From: Trissonchulus latispiculum
Taxonomy: Eukaryota > Nematoda > Enoplea > Enoplida > Ironidae
Reading direction: 5' to 3'
NCBI GenBank assembly: GCA_030248195.1
Contig: JASAND010012963.1
Location: forward strand, 1-64,000
Length of the DNA stretch: 64,000 nt
Both the position numbers and the translations under genes were made by a program. Every line of letters begins with the position of its first letter. Within the stretch, counting starts at the first letter, position 1. A model generated the notes under the pieces. That model saw nothing but the letters and a program-made list of their open reading frames with translations. It was not told the origin of the DNA and did not search any database. Shown piece by piece: positions 10,102 through 20,837 of the stretch.

Positions 10102-10107
10102 TTTATT
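10102..10107 (-). terminator. Polyadenylation signal AATAAA of the cysteine-rich gene
   Basis: AATAAA on the minus strand, 42 nt downstream of the stop codon at 10150-10152. Confidence 0.6.
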
Positions 10108-10149
10108 TTCACAACACGAAATTTACATACATGAGTAATCAAAATCATA

Positions 10150-10773
10150 CTATATATGTCCATACGGCAGCTTCTGGAACAAACTTCTGTCCTGAAATTC
10201 TGATTCTTTACTGGTTTTATTGTCTTTGTGGTCTTCGTGAGCACAGTAGCTTCCATTGCAGCAGCCAAAATCACAACAACATCCAGTAGTGCAGCGCAAA
10301 CAGAGTGATCCAAAAGTGGTTGTTGCAATGCTTGCGCCAAAATAGTTGAAACTGTTCAGATTAGAGCCAAGATAGGATGGAACTTGAGCTGGAGGTGGCA
10401 TATGAAGAGGAACGATCTTAGCCATGTCTCTTGGATTTGGCTCAAATTTTTCAGAGATGTCGGCAAGCCTACCAGTGGAAACGGTCTGTGGCAAACCCTG
10501 CTGGGAATAATAGTTGGGCACAGCCTTAGCGATTGAAGTGTCCGCTTGTATTCCAGCCTGCAGCAAGCGAGGACCATATATTGTCAGTAAAAATTGCAGA
10601 TACTGCTGTTGCAGTGTTTGATAATTACCACTTGATCCAGAAGGAGCACTCAACATTCGTGCTGATCTATCTTCCAGTTCGGACTGTCCTTCGCAGAACG
10701 ACGCAGCACAACAAGTATCACCACAGCAACAACGAGTCGGACACTGAAGACAGGCAGTTCCAATTGCTACCCC
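10150..10773 (-). CDS. Cysteine-rich gene, last exon (modules 4 and 5, stop)
   Basis: The acceptor is TTTCAG before GGGGTAGC, entered in phase 0. It encodes 207 residues and TAG. Module 4 (ACLQCPTRCCCGDTCC...C) lies near the start. A linker of about 120 residues follows, Gln/Pro-rich, with MPPPAQVPSYL. Module 5 (LCLRCTTGCCCDFGCC...C) comes before a charged tail (HEDHKDNKTSKES). The two modules are near-identical in spacing, suggesting duplication. Confidence 0.85.
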   Translation of the reverse strand, partial: GVAIGTACLQCPTRCCCGDTCCAASFCEGQSELEDRSARMLSAPSGSSGNYQTLQQQYLQFLLTIYGPRLLQAGIQADTSIAKAVPNYYSQQGLPQTVSTGRLADISEKFEPNPRDMAKIVPLHMPPPAQVPSYLGSNLNSFNYFGASIATTTFGSLCLRCTTGCCCDFGCCNGSYCAHEDHKDNKTSKESEFQDRSLFQKLPYGHI

Positions 10774-10818
10774 CTGAAATCGAAAATCTAACACCATATG
10801 CAGGCAGATGCAGCGTAA

Positions 10819-10866
<48 letters not shown>

Positions 10867-13800
10867 ATTAAAGATAATGACAAAGTTGCCACTAGAACAA
10901 CACACACATGCCTTGAAATTAATGTTATTGGCCGGCCAAAAACAGTGCCACACAGCCAGGGCCGGTTCCATAAAACTTGACGAGTACTAGACTTGACAAT
11001 TAGACTCATGCTATTTGTCGAGTCTATTGGTGTCAGTGTACCATAAAACCTTCTTTTCTTATCCGAGTAGCTACTCGCACTCGACATGCGAGTCCAGCTA
11101 CTAAACTTGACCAATACTAGCGAGCCCGACCTGTTCCATAAAAATTACTAGTAGACATGTGTAAGGAACTAGCACGAGTCAAGTTGCCTAGTTGATTTTG
11201 ACTCGAGAAGTGAAAACCAATGCCAAATAACTTTATTTTTTGTCATGGTGGGCTAAAATTCAACAGGCACGCTTTTTTGAAACTTTTCTTATATGTCTGC
11301 AAATTTTGTAAAGTTTCATTATGATGTTAATTTCTAGCGATTTTTCGAACGATCTAGGCTATTTTCTTGCGAACTCGTAACTCGAGTTGGTCGAGTTGCG
11401 GTACTCGCTTGTCTAATGGTGTCGAGTTCAGCACAAAGTTTTATGGTACGCTTGACTTCTCGCATGTTAGTACTAGCATTCTAGTCAAAGTTTTATGGAA
11501 CCGCCCCGAGGGTGCCCCCTACTGAAGCTGAAATCAGGATATTTATATAAAAGTAAGTAATAACTGTAACATTAGATGAAACCATTACATTATTTTGTGA
11601 CACCATTGAGCCCGTCTCGTCAAGATCTATCGAATGATATGCTAGATCGCTTAAAATTTGTAAATTTTTATGTTAATTTCAAGTGTCATTTGACAACTAT
11701 AATTAGCATAATTGCCGCACCATGTCAAAATAGTCATCTTTGTAAGAGCAATCTATCGCAGCTAAAAAATTATATATACATATATCGCCCTCCTCTGTCA
11801 AAACTTACTTAGGTCACTGTAGGTGACGACAGTTTTGCATGGAGTGACAAAATTATATATGAGTTTAGTCCTTTTCTTTGTCCTTCTCACACTAACTGAG
11901 CTAAACTTGGATTACAAAATACACGGAACCGACCGGCTGGTAATGCAAGCCAGGCCGGCCGAGCAGAAAGACCGACAGTTCAGCAGCACTGCTGAACATA
12001 CCTACACAACTAAGGGGACTGTGTTGTTAAGGCTTCGGGTACCAACACTTTTTACAACTGTTTTGCTCACTTTACAGTTATAACTTAAACAGCATTTGCC
12101 GAAACAGCAACATCCGGAATGACATTCTGTACAGGGCGTTCCTTGAAATGACCTGCTTCTTTTGCCTGAAGTTCCGGTTAACCTCAGTTCAGTTTCGTGA
12201 CAGTACACCAAGGGGCAGCACATACCGTTGCAACAACAACCTGAAACACAACGAAACATCGAAACAACTTTTACTTGTTAGGTGACCACACCACGAAAAC
12301 TGAACGAACATACCAGCACTAGGGGTTACGCTTAGGCATCAGCTTTGACACAGTTAAACTCATTTTTCAGATTTTTTTAGAACAATTACCAGTTTTTACC
12401 CAAGATTGCAATATAGTTGTATAGAAAAAACGGCGTACAAAAATGAATTTGGCTTTAATGTCCCATTCTTGCTGAATCCAACGATGTCAAAATGTTTTTC
12501 TGTAAGTGGTTCAGCATCACTGCGGTTCATCTTGTGAACCGAAAGATGCTACTCTCCGCGGACTATGCAAAAGTCAAGAAGCGGAGAAGCGAAGTCCAAG
12601 GATAGAAAACTTGGTCCCCAAACCAAACTGCCGTGCGGTTATTGCAATCACCCCCAAGGCAACTGTAGTCGTCCTTTCCGACTACTGTTGCCCACCGCTT
12701 GACAACAGTATGTCAAAATGTTTACTAAGTACAAAAGGTTTATCCAAAATCCGAATAGGTATTAGGTAATCTGAAAATTGGCCCATGTCAAGATAAAAGT
12801 CACTTTTTGATGCGTTCTGATCTACCACTTGATTTTCTTGAAGCTTTTATTTTCATGAGGGTTCTTGGTAGGCATGGGCACGGGTCCAAAAAATTGGACC
12901 CGGGTACCCGGCACTACCCGAGGCCCTATGTCGGGTAATTGCAACGCTACCCGGGTACCCGACTTCGGGTACCCGGGTACCCGGGTACCCGAGCAGTTGT
13001 CGGGTACCCGGAAACAAAATTGCAATTTTAATGATTTATTTTTTGTTTGCCATTAGAATAAAACAATTTTGCGGCATATTTCAGCTTTATTCTTTTACAA
13101 ATTTAATTTGCAGGGTAACTGATGCAGAAAAGTGTTGGTATTTGGTACCATAACCAAAATTTTTGCAGTCCCACTGTGACAATGGACTCAAACTATTACA
13201 CAATTCAATAGAACTGTAAAAACCTGTACAGTTTTCGCTTTAGTTAGCTTTTGCTTAAGCTACTGTTTGATATATAGTAATAAAATATTTTCTGGTGAAA
13301 AAGAGGTCAGGTGAATTTGGAATGAAGACTTACGACTGATTTACAAAATTTCCATTGGCATAGGGTTAAATTTTAATATAAACTTTACCTAAACAAGTTA
13401 CCTTGAGGTTGTTCGTGCTTCCCGAACTGGCTTAGAATCAATAGGTCTGTGTTCACCACGATTTTAAAAAAATATGTTTCAGCGTTTCTGTTTTCAAGAA
13501 TGTTAAATTTATCAAAAGTCGTAGTGCAATTATGTTACAAAACCTCTAATAAAAAACTGGCAGAATATTATATCATTAAGATTTTATAAAAATGGACGAT
13601 CTGTTTGAAAGGTGCATTTCTAGACTAGAAAAGAGTAGAGCAGAGTTAAAGGCCGAGTTCAATTCAACTCTTTTTAGCCGTAAAGAAAGGAAAGTTGCGA
13701 ATATCGAATTTTCTCAGTCCCATAGAAGGGCTCATACCAGTGTTGAATTATGAAATCATGGAACGGCGTTGGACCGTACACAGAAGTAAAATTTAGATTG

Positions 13801-16446
13801 ATTTTTCATGAAGTTAGCACCCACTTTTGAATATTTTAGGGTAAAATCAAGGAAATATTTTACACCAGGTCAATGTATCGAATGCATTATTTGCACGTGC
13901 TCGATGCTTTGTCTTTCCAAACTATTTAAGCAGCCAATATGTCAAAGAAACAAGCAAGTACCCGTAGTTCCGACTTGCAATCGATTATGGTTCCTCAAAA
14001 AATTTGACTAAAATCATCACTTTCAGTGAACTGGACTGATTTATGAAAGTATTCAGACTCATTTCTATGCTCATTACAATTAGGGAACGTTCTGAAGTCA
14101 TGATATCTGTTGTGGGAAATTTGTCAAGCAATATTCAATATTGTCACAGTAAACTTCAGCTTAAACTTGCTCTGCAAAAATCCGTGGATCTTTACGATTT
14201 ACCCCTCCACCACTCAAAAATTATCAAAGTTATCGGGGACACAGAACACAAATATAAAATCAGTTTTTTATTCTGAGCTTTGTTAGTTCTGCATATGTAT
14301 GAGCTAAGCTTGTAAGCTTCAAAAGGGAACTTATATGGAGCTAACGGAAAACCGAATCGAAAAACCGATTTCAGATTATTGTTCTGGTCCAAAAAAATTG
14401 CTATATGAAACTGTTCAGCAAAATGGGGGTCAAAACTTTCACGGTTCCCTTAGTCTCCGTTTAAAATGGAAAAAACATAACATAACATAACATCTGGATG
14501 GTTGAAAACATATTTTACCAAACCCTACCGAATTTTAGCTCGATTCGTCAAGTTTTAAAATTTTTGAGTGTTGTGGGGGGAGGGGGTAAACTGGAAAGTC
14601 CCAGTTTTATCCGGTTTTTTCCGGTTTTAACTGGATATCGGGTAGCCGAAGCAGGACCCGGGTACCCGAAATTTTTCGGGTACCCGGGTACCCGTCGGGT
14701 ACCCGACTACCCGTGCCCATGCCTAGTTCTTGGGGTTCTGGGGGTTCTTAATTTTTTGTAGAGATTTGATCTATAACTATGTTTAGTTTCATTTTTTGAT
14801 CGGGGTTCTGGGGGTTCTTGGGGGTTCTTAACTTTTCGAAGAGATTTGATCCGTGACTATATACATATATTTTGTTTCAAATTTTTGATGGGGGTTCTTG
14901 GGGTTCTGGGGGTTCTGAAATTTTTTTCAGGAGATTTGATCCTCTACTGCCTAGTCTTAAATGTTTGCTGGAAGTTCTGAGGGTTCTGGAGTCCGGGTGT
15001 ACCGAAAAGTGTGCGCGTTGTCTGGGCTTAAATTAAGGACGAACTTGTTGCTCTTGTCGTCAGCTTTCGATTGATACCCATATTGTGGATTTTGGATGTG
15101 TCATGCACAGAATTTTCAGTCTAAGTTTATGAGAAAAGCCAGGAGGACCCCCCCCCCCCCAGTACACCCCGGTTATATGCTACAAATCTGATGACTGAGG
15201 AGATCCATATATACATATTATAAACATATCATGTCTGCTGAAGTACCTGCTGAAGGAAAGGATCCGCAACGTAGTCACGTATAAATCAAAGTCCTGGATG
15301 CAAACGCATGAAAAAAATTTGAGAACCTCCTTTTTTTCTGATGGGGGTTCTGGGGGTTCTAACTTTTATCTTGACATGGGCCTGAAAATTTATTCCAGGT
15401 GCAACGTGCGTCGTAGCGGCATTGTTTTTATGTACATAGGTCATCAAGAAAGACTCATCTGTGGGCAAATTTCTCGATACTATTTTCTTGTAATTTTGGT
15501 TCAAAAGCTGTACTGTATTTGCGAAAAGATTCAAATTTAAATTTTAAAAAACGACCCTTAATCTGTTAAAGATGACGCCTAACAGGTAGCGGAAATAAAA
15601 TTGAGAACGTTTTTTAACAAGTACTGAGCGAGGGTCTTGTCTCGATTACCCCCACCCCTCAAATTCTCAAACCTTGACAAATTGAGCTAAATTTGGCATG
15701 GGTAGGCATGGGTAGCCACGCTGAGTTCAAATAATACCTATCGCAAAATTTTTGAGCTTGCGAAATTGAGTTCCCGATCCCTAGGTTAAGTTGCTACTTG
15801 CTGCATCATGTTTTCCCCCTCAGCAGTGAACTGTGCCTCAAGAACGCTCAGAATGCATAAGGCAAGGCGTAATATTACCGGAGGCGCAGTGAGTACACGT
15901 TGCAGTGTGCAATTGTAATACGATAATGCAAGAATTCGTGGGACAGCATTGGAGATCACAGCAGCATTGCGATTGACATAGTGCCTCACTACAAAGCCTG
16001 TAAAATCCTTCAGGTCCGTCCATTGTTGTTATCGAAACAAAGCCACAAACCTATAAACATTATGTTAGAAGTAAACTGGCATAATATCTGCCAACATCCA
16101 TCGTTTTTTACAACTTAGGTTATACTAGGCCAGTTTTAATGAAGGTTTACTTTTTATATTTCAATTTACCTTACTTTTTGTTGTTATGTTTAACCTTGCC
16201 GCAATATTTATTGTCCACGAATTTATAAAGCGGAAGCAGTAATTTATATAATTAAAAAAGGTTGCGATGCAATCAAACCCACACAAGTATTAGGCAACCC
16301 TAGTTCCTCACCTCACCAACTTTAGGCTTGAACACGCAATTGCCATGAATCTTTGTCTGATAACTGCAGCACATGCTCTTACAGTCCTGATTATGAATGC
16401 AAATTGATCCTTCATCCTCATGAACACTATCGCTGCTACGAATTTT
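10150..16446 (-). CDS. Cysteine-rich, probably secreted protein with five CCC/CC modules and a Dickkopf/colipase-like module (3' part of gene)
   Basis: Four minus-strand exons (16446-16312, 16050-15879, 12240-12071, 10773-10150) join in phases 0, 1 and 0 into 366 residues with no stop. The first exon has C-x5-C-x3-CC-x8-C then FKP-x3-GE and, across the splice, VC. This is close to one cysteine-rich half of Dickkopf Wnt antagonists or the colipase fold. Five modules of about 20 residues follow: four fit C-x2-C-x3-CCC-x3-CC-x4-C and the first has C-x4-C-x3 at its start. One of them is assembled only by splicing exons B and C, which strongly supports the gene model. I do not recognise the repeated module. 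Exons encoding the start and any signal peptide were not found. It lies downstream of beta-catenin on the same strand; a Wnt role is a guess. Confidence 0.8.
10822..10866. repeat. (TA)n microsatellite in the last intron of the cysteine-rich gene
   Basis: About 22 TA units directly upstream of the acceptor region of the last exon. Confidence 0.9.
10959..11507. mobile_element. TIR element with GGCCGGTTCCATAAAA ends, copy 1 (intronic)
   Basis: The left end GGGCCGGTTCCATAAAACTT and right end TTTTATGGAACCGCCCC are inverted repeats. The interior has many ACTCGAC/GTCGAGT and ACTAG motifs and internal CCATAAAA copies. A second copy lies at 32459-33057 in a beta-catenin intron. No coding sequence and no clear target duplication. 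Confidence 0.7.
11508..12070. other. Intron sequence of the cysteine-rich gene, nothing recognised
   Basis: AT-rich intron DNA between the transposon copy and the GTGAGC donor of the third identified exon. Confidence 0.5.
12071..12240 (-). CDS. Cysteine-rich gene, third identified exon (end of module 2, module 3)
   Basis: The acceptor TGTGTTTCAG and donor AAA|GTGAGC bound 170 nt, entered in phase 1 and left in phase 0. It begins with the CCC-x3-CC-x4-C half of module 2 (GCCCNGMCCPLVYC), whose first two cysteines come from the exon before. It ends with module 3 (PCTECHSGCCCFGKCC...C) and a lysine. A basic linker (SGKRSRSFQG) separates them. Confidence 0.85.
12869..14725. mobile_element. Non-autonomous hAT element with 8-bp target duplication GTTCTTGG
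   Basis: The 17-bp ends TAGGCATGGGCACGGGT are inverted and flanked by GTTCTTGG at 12861-12868 and 14726-14733. Dense CGGGTACCCG palindromes lie just inside both ends, as in the hAT copy at 8442-9521. It is 1,857 bp, without a recognisable transposase, and carries a nested foldback element. Confidence 0.88.
14196..14590. mobile_element. Foldback-type element nested in the hAT copy
   Basis: It starts GATTTACCCCTCCACCACTC and ends GAGTGTTGTGGGGGGAGGGG with diverged arms. It shares AATCGAAAAACSGATTTCAG with the larger foldback at 7197-8111, so it is the same family, shorter and older. Confidence 0.6.
15631..15720. mobile_element. End fragment of the foldback family
   Basis: AGGGTCTTGTCTCGATTACC followed by CCCACCCCTCAAA matches the terminal arm of the 7197-8111 element; the rest is missing. 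Confidence 0.55.
15879..16050 (-). CDS. Cysteine-rich gene, second identified exon (module 1, start of module 2)
   Basis: The acceptor TTTATAG has a branch-point-like TTCTAAC upstream. The donor is TCCG|GTAATA. It has 172 nt, phase 0 in and phase 1 out. It encodes VCGFVSITT, then LCSEALCQSQCCCDLQCC...C (module 1) and CTHCAS, the opening of module 2. An alternative acceptor 3' of the ATG (TTTTACAG) does not fit the phase of the upstream exon. Confidence 0.78.
16312..16446 (-). CDS. Cysteine-rich gene, first identified exon (Dickkopf/colipase-like module)
   Basis: The acceptor TATATTTTAG and donor GAG|GTGAGG bound 135 nt in phase 0. It encodes an acidic stretch (SSDSVHEDEG), then ICIHNQDCKSMCCSYQ and NCVFKPKVGE. 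The C-x5-C-x3-CC-x8-C-x-x-KP spacing resembles the cysteine-rich half of Dickkopf proteins. That family assignment is by cysteine pattern only; prokineticin and colipase share the fold. Confidence 0.72.
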
Positions 16447-16928
16447 CTAAAATATAAAGCAATTTAACCATGAATCAGAATTACGTGAGTATTTTGTTAC
16501 AGCATTTTTTCGTCTGTTAGAGATATTTTTAATTCGTCCTCCAATCAGGAAGGTCCCTTCTGGATAAATAAATATATAAGATGTGTCTTCTTATTTCTAT
16601 GAGCATGTCAGCCTATGTAGGAGGCGTTTCGAGGTTGAGTTAGGCATTATTGGGTAAGAGAAGTGAAGCTGTGCTTATCACATTTCAAAAATTTCTCAAC
16701 GAAATGGAGAGCAATCGAATATGCATAATTGCTTCAGAATTGACAGAGGAATTGAGAAAAGACATGAAGACAACCACTGTAGTCACTACATCAGGTGGCT
16801 CTTCGGATGTTTTTTGTCAAGATCGGAATAAAAACCTCTTCCATAAGCCAGCTCCCTGCTCAGTGCTCACCCAATGAAGCTCGTTACTTTTAGGAATTAC
16901 AATTTTAAAATTTGCGACACTGAACTAA
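16447..16928. other. Upstream flank of the cysteine-rich exons; no exon recognised
   Basis: Presumably intron. A 75-codon plus-strand frame (16650-16877) has plausible composition but no recognisable similarity or splice context. It ends next to the TAA-flanked transposon. Confidence 0.4.
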
Positions 16929-17346
16929 GGGTCTATTTCTTTAAAGATTAAACGGATTAGATTAAAATTAATCCACATTAAAGAAATAGCTAGCAGGATT
17001 AAACGGATTAAATTTTAATCCTGCGAGTTAAACGAGTTAAAACAGCTGGTTTTAATCCGACCTTTAATCCTGTTTCTTTAATCATGCAGGATTAAAATAT
17101 TTAATCCAACCCTATTTCTTTATTTCTTAGCAGGATTAAAAATGAGGGAGTTAATTTTAATCCGGCCGCCGTAATTTCTATTTCTTTAAGGATTAATTTT
17201 AATCTGTTTAATCCTGCTGGCTAATTTTGAACTGATTTTTAATCCCCGTGCTGCTACGGAGGTTAAACGGATTAAAAACTAAAACAGTGGAAAGTTGCAT
17301 TTACAATCAGCAACTGCATATATAGACGGCGCTGTCACTGCCGTAA

Positions 17347-18276
17347 AGGCCGTTTCACACGATCAAAGTTTGATCAAAGTTTTCTTTGTCAAACTTTGAG
17401 GAAACTGGACTTTCATGGAAATTTGATGGTGTGAAACCTCGTCAAAGTGACCATCAAACTTTGATGGAATCATCAAAGTTTGCTTGTTTGAAGAGCAACT
17501 CCATCAAAGAAATTTGATCAAACAGCCAATCAAAATACAGGAACAATCCAGGAGAATTTTAATCTAGTGTTTATTTCTCAGTATTTCTTGATTTATTGCT
17601 GCTTTTGCAGTCTCAGATTATGTATGTTAATTAATTCTTAAATAATTAAGATAATTCTTCCTGCTAATTAGTGATTCTCGAAAGAATTAAAGAATTGAAT
17701 TTGGAATTTAATTGATTGGTAACTTTACATGTCCAACCCAATACAAAACTTTTTGAACTGGAAAAGGAAGAATTTCACAAACGAGATGTCGACGAGCAGC
17801 GGAATTCGTTTCACAGCTAGTAAGGGAAAGGGGCCACCATGAAAAATTACAGAAAGTAAGTCAACAACCGGAAAAGATCCTACTTTAATTTTAAAAACTC
17901 ATTAAAAATACCAACCGGACAGCTAGGTTAGGTAGATATGTGAAAAAACACACGGAATTACTACTTTCCAGTCATGGTATCCAGTTAATAGCTTACAAAA
18001 GTATCCAAACAGACTGAACCGAATAATCAATTCGAAATTAGATTCGAAATTGTATCAGAAAAATACATATTTATTAGGAAAGAAAAAATCAAATTTTGTT
18101 TTTTAAACAATGCAACAGCAATGCAAGAAAAACAATGTAATTTTGAAGTAACCGTCCGTCAAATGCTGGTGCCAAACGCTTGAACGTGTGAAAGCAAGAC
18201 TTTGACACTTAAACTTTGACTCAAAGTTTTTTGACAAAGAAACCTTTGACTAAACTTTGATCGTGTGAAACGGCCT
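17347..18276. mobile_element. Nested Harbinger-type MITE (TAA target duplication)
   Basis: The ends AGGCCGTTTCACACGATCAA are inverted repeats, continued by AGTTTGATCAAAG-type repeats. TAA flanks both sides (17344-17346, 18277-18279). It is 930 bp. CTTTGATSAAA motifs fill both subterminal regions. It sits inside the element 16929-19934 and so is younger. Confidence 0.85.
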
Positions 18277-18544
18277 TAATGACACTTAACTGCATTTTCA
18301 TTGGATATTTGATGTTAGTGTTGAGCTTAGCTATTCTTAAAAACCTAACATATATGTTAGCTAAATAAAAAAATCTACTAAAAAATACAAAAGTTACTTT
18401 CTCAAAATAGCCAATCTTTTTGAAAACTGTTAGCAAAGACGCAGTTTATAACAGTTTTTTTATTATATATTTCTTCTGTTACGCAAGCCGGACAATAGAA
18501 GCAAGGTGTCACCACACAGGCAAATTACCCGTTTCTATTTTTAG

Positions 18545-18775
18545 TCACTGTCCCATAGGCTGTAAGATTAAAAACATTGTTTTTCCCCAATTGCGACCAA
18601 TTTTTTTCTGCGATTCTGAAGTATCTACCATGCAAGCCGAAGGGTTGCCATTTAACACTAATGTGTTCCACACAAATACCCCGGGACTCATTTTTATTTG
18701 CTCCCATTGGCGCTTTCTAGCTAAAGTGGTTGTTTGACAAAGTTGGGAAAAACAAGCAAACTTCAGGTTGTGCAT
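18545..18775 (-). pseudogene. Conserved 76-codon segment shared with 54314-54571
   Basis: The minus-strand translation MHNLKFACFSQLCQTTTLAR aligns without gaps at its start with MRNLYFAYFFQICQAITLAR from the plus strand at 54314, and similarity continues for about 60 residues. The two DNA copies have diverged. Either this is a remnant of a shared transposon protein or a conserved non-coding repeat that happens to be open. Confidence 0.4.
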
Positions 18776-19937
18776 ACGTTTCAGTTAATTTCCAGATTTC
18801 CGTACGACCAAATTTTTGTGTCACCAAACCATGCCACCTAGAAATGAATTGGCCAACGCCCAACACTGGTTATTTCGACAAAAGCCAAACCTACTGTTGT
18901 TACTATTACTATTCGTACTTGCTAATCTTGGCGAACATTTTTGTGTTGATTATTTTGCTAACCGACATGATATTCGATATAAGTCATATTAATATCAGAT
19001 TCTCAGATTTTTCCCTTGACATCTGACTGCCGCAGCAGAGTTAGCGCTGGGTGCCGCGGTCCGGGCGCAAACATAGAGAAACCATACAAATTTAGTAAAT
19101 TTAGGTATTTGGGACATTAATTCGTTTTCGCAGTGGCAGTTGAATAAATAGTGTCGAGATATGATAAGTTTCCGCTTCGGATATCATTTTTATAGTTTTT
19201 GCGAATTTTTCAAGGAAACAAAAGATGGCATTTTCATGCGAAGAAGGCCTGGAAGGGCCTGGAAAAAATAAGAAGTTTGTTGTATCCTATTCTGCTGAAA
19301 AGTTCTGATTTAGTAGTAGGGGAGCATAACGGAGCTTTGGCATTCGATTTTTGATTCAGCTGTTCATTATTTTCTTTGATGCGATTTATAAAATGCTGGA
19401 TAGTAAACAGACTTTGATATAGAAACCTTTTTCATGAAATCAGTGACAAATTTTTCGGTTCCTTTTGGTTATTGTTGCAAATCGAAGAAACAAGAAAAAC
19501 TGAATTTTTCGATACAGAAAGACGTATGTTGCCATTCACTTTAGTGCGACTGGAAGCACACTCACATCAAATTTCAGGTCAACTGGGAAAGTTTTGCGCT
19601 TTAAGTAGTGCAAGTGCTAATTCGAAGTTCCCATAAACTACTTCTTGTTAATTAATCCCAGCAATAAAGAAATAGCGTTTGGATTAGTTTTAACCCGATC
19701 AGATTAAAATCTTGCAGGATTAAAACTTTTAACTTCTATTTCTTTATTGCAGGATTAAACGGATTAAAATTAACTCGTTTAATTTGCGAGTTAAAACAGC
19801 AGGATTAAACGAGTTAATTTTAATCTGTTTAATCCGTTTAATCCTGCAATAAAGAAATAGAGGTTAAAAGTTTTAATCCTGCTGGTTTTTAATCTGTTTA
19901 ATCCGATCATTTTAATCTTTAAAGAAATAGGGCCTAA

Positions 19938-20837
19938 GTCTCATCTCTATACATACTTGGCTTCACAATGTTCTCCTCCTTAGTCAGCTCAGCATGAATC
20001 ACAATAAAATTGCCAAACTTACTAATGCTAATTGAGCAAAAATGGTGCAGAAGCAAATCAAATTAAATAGAAAACCTTGGAGCACTAAATTTGACGTCAT
20101 ACGCAACTGCTCAATTTTTAGCTACATAGAAGTGCACAAACATGGCGCAAGTATTTCTGAAATTTAAATTGTGGAAGTGGTCAGTTGCAAATGACACTTG
20201 TGTCAATAGAATCTACACAAATTAATAGACCTTTCGTTTTCACTGTCGAGGATTGGCAGTATATAGTTTCTGCTTCGTTTGAATGGATAGGCGCAGACTA
20301 GAGTGCTATAGAGAATTAGGATGGTTTATCTAGTGTCGTGCCATCAGGCATTAAGGGATTCGCAGAGTTCGCAAAAGAGTAGGAGGAAGGGATAGATTTG
20401 AACCAGCTTTTGTTTGTATTCTGTCAGCATGCATCCTTGGACGGAACCTGTAGGCGTTCAGCCCAACAAAACATATATATTAGGCTCTACTGCAAGCAGC
20501 CAGCAGACTAGTGGCACTTGGCAGAGAAGCAAAGACCACAGATATAAAGCGTGATCCCGATCCCATCTCAAGTCTAGTTGGCATCTACGGTTGGTTACGG
20601 TAGGAACTGGCATGTTAGGTAAAGCCAGAATGAAACACTACAGGGAAAAACACGAAATATGTAGGAAGGTAAGTTTAAGCCACAAACTGAGAATATTCAC
20701 AGAGCAGGAAAACATCTATGTATAAAAGCAGCAACACAGAGAACATTAAACGAGAAACATTAAAAGAGAAGTAATCTTAGATAACATAGAAGAAATCTCT
20801 TACCCTTCATACGGCAGTTAGTTACCTGCCACGACGG
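19938..20837. other. Spacer between beta-catenin and the cysteine-rich gene
   Basis: The beta-catenin 3' UTR should lie here on the minus strand, but no canonical AATAAA was found close to the stop. A short minus-strand stretch at 19950-20000 (encoding VIHAELTKEENIVKP before GTATGT) could be a missing exon of the cysteine-rich gene; unsupported. Confidence 0.35.

Larger units (their letters stand above)
12783..15375. mobile_element. GGGTTCTTGGGGTTCTGGGGG repeat element, interrupted copy (plus orientation)
   Basis: The outer pieces (12783-12860 and 14734-15375) carry CCCATGTCAAGATAAAAGT and repeated GGGGTTCTGGGGGTTCT tracts. An inverted copy lies at 21483-22295. The hAT element 12869-14725 is inserted in it, with the host sequence GTTCTTGG duplicated. 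Confidence 0.65.
16929..19934. mobile_element. Large non-autonomous PIF/Harbinger-type element (TAA target duplication)
   Basis: The ends are GGGTCTATTTCTTTAAAG and, inverted at the right, GGCCCTATTTCTTTAAAG, followed by AGATTAAA on both sides. TAA flanks both ends (16926-16928, 19935-19937), the 3-bp TWA duplication of PIF/Harbinger. Subterminal regions are packed with GGATTAAA and TTTAATCC motifs in both orientations. It is 3.0 kb, lacks a transposase and contains a second TAA-flanked element at 17347-18276. Confidence 0.8.
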
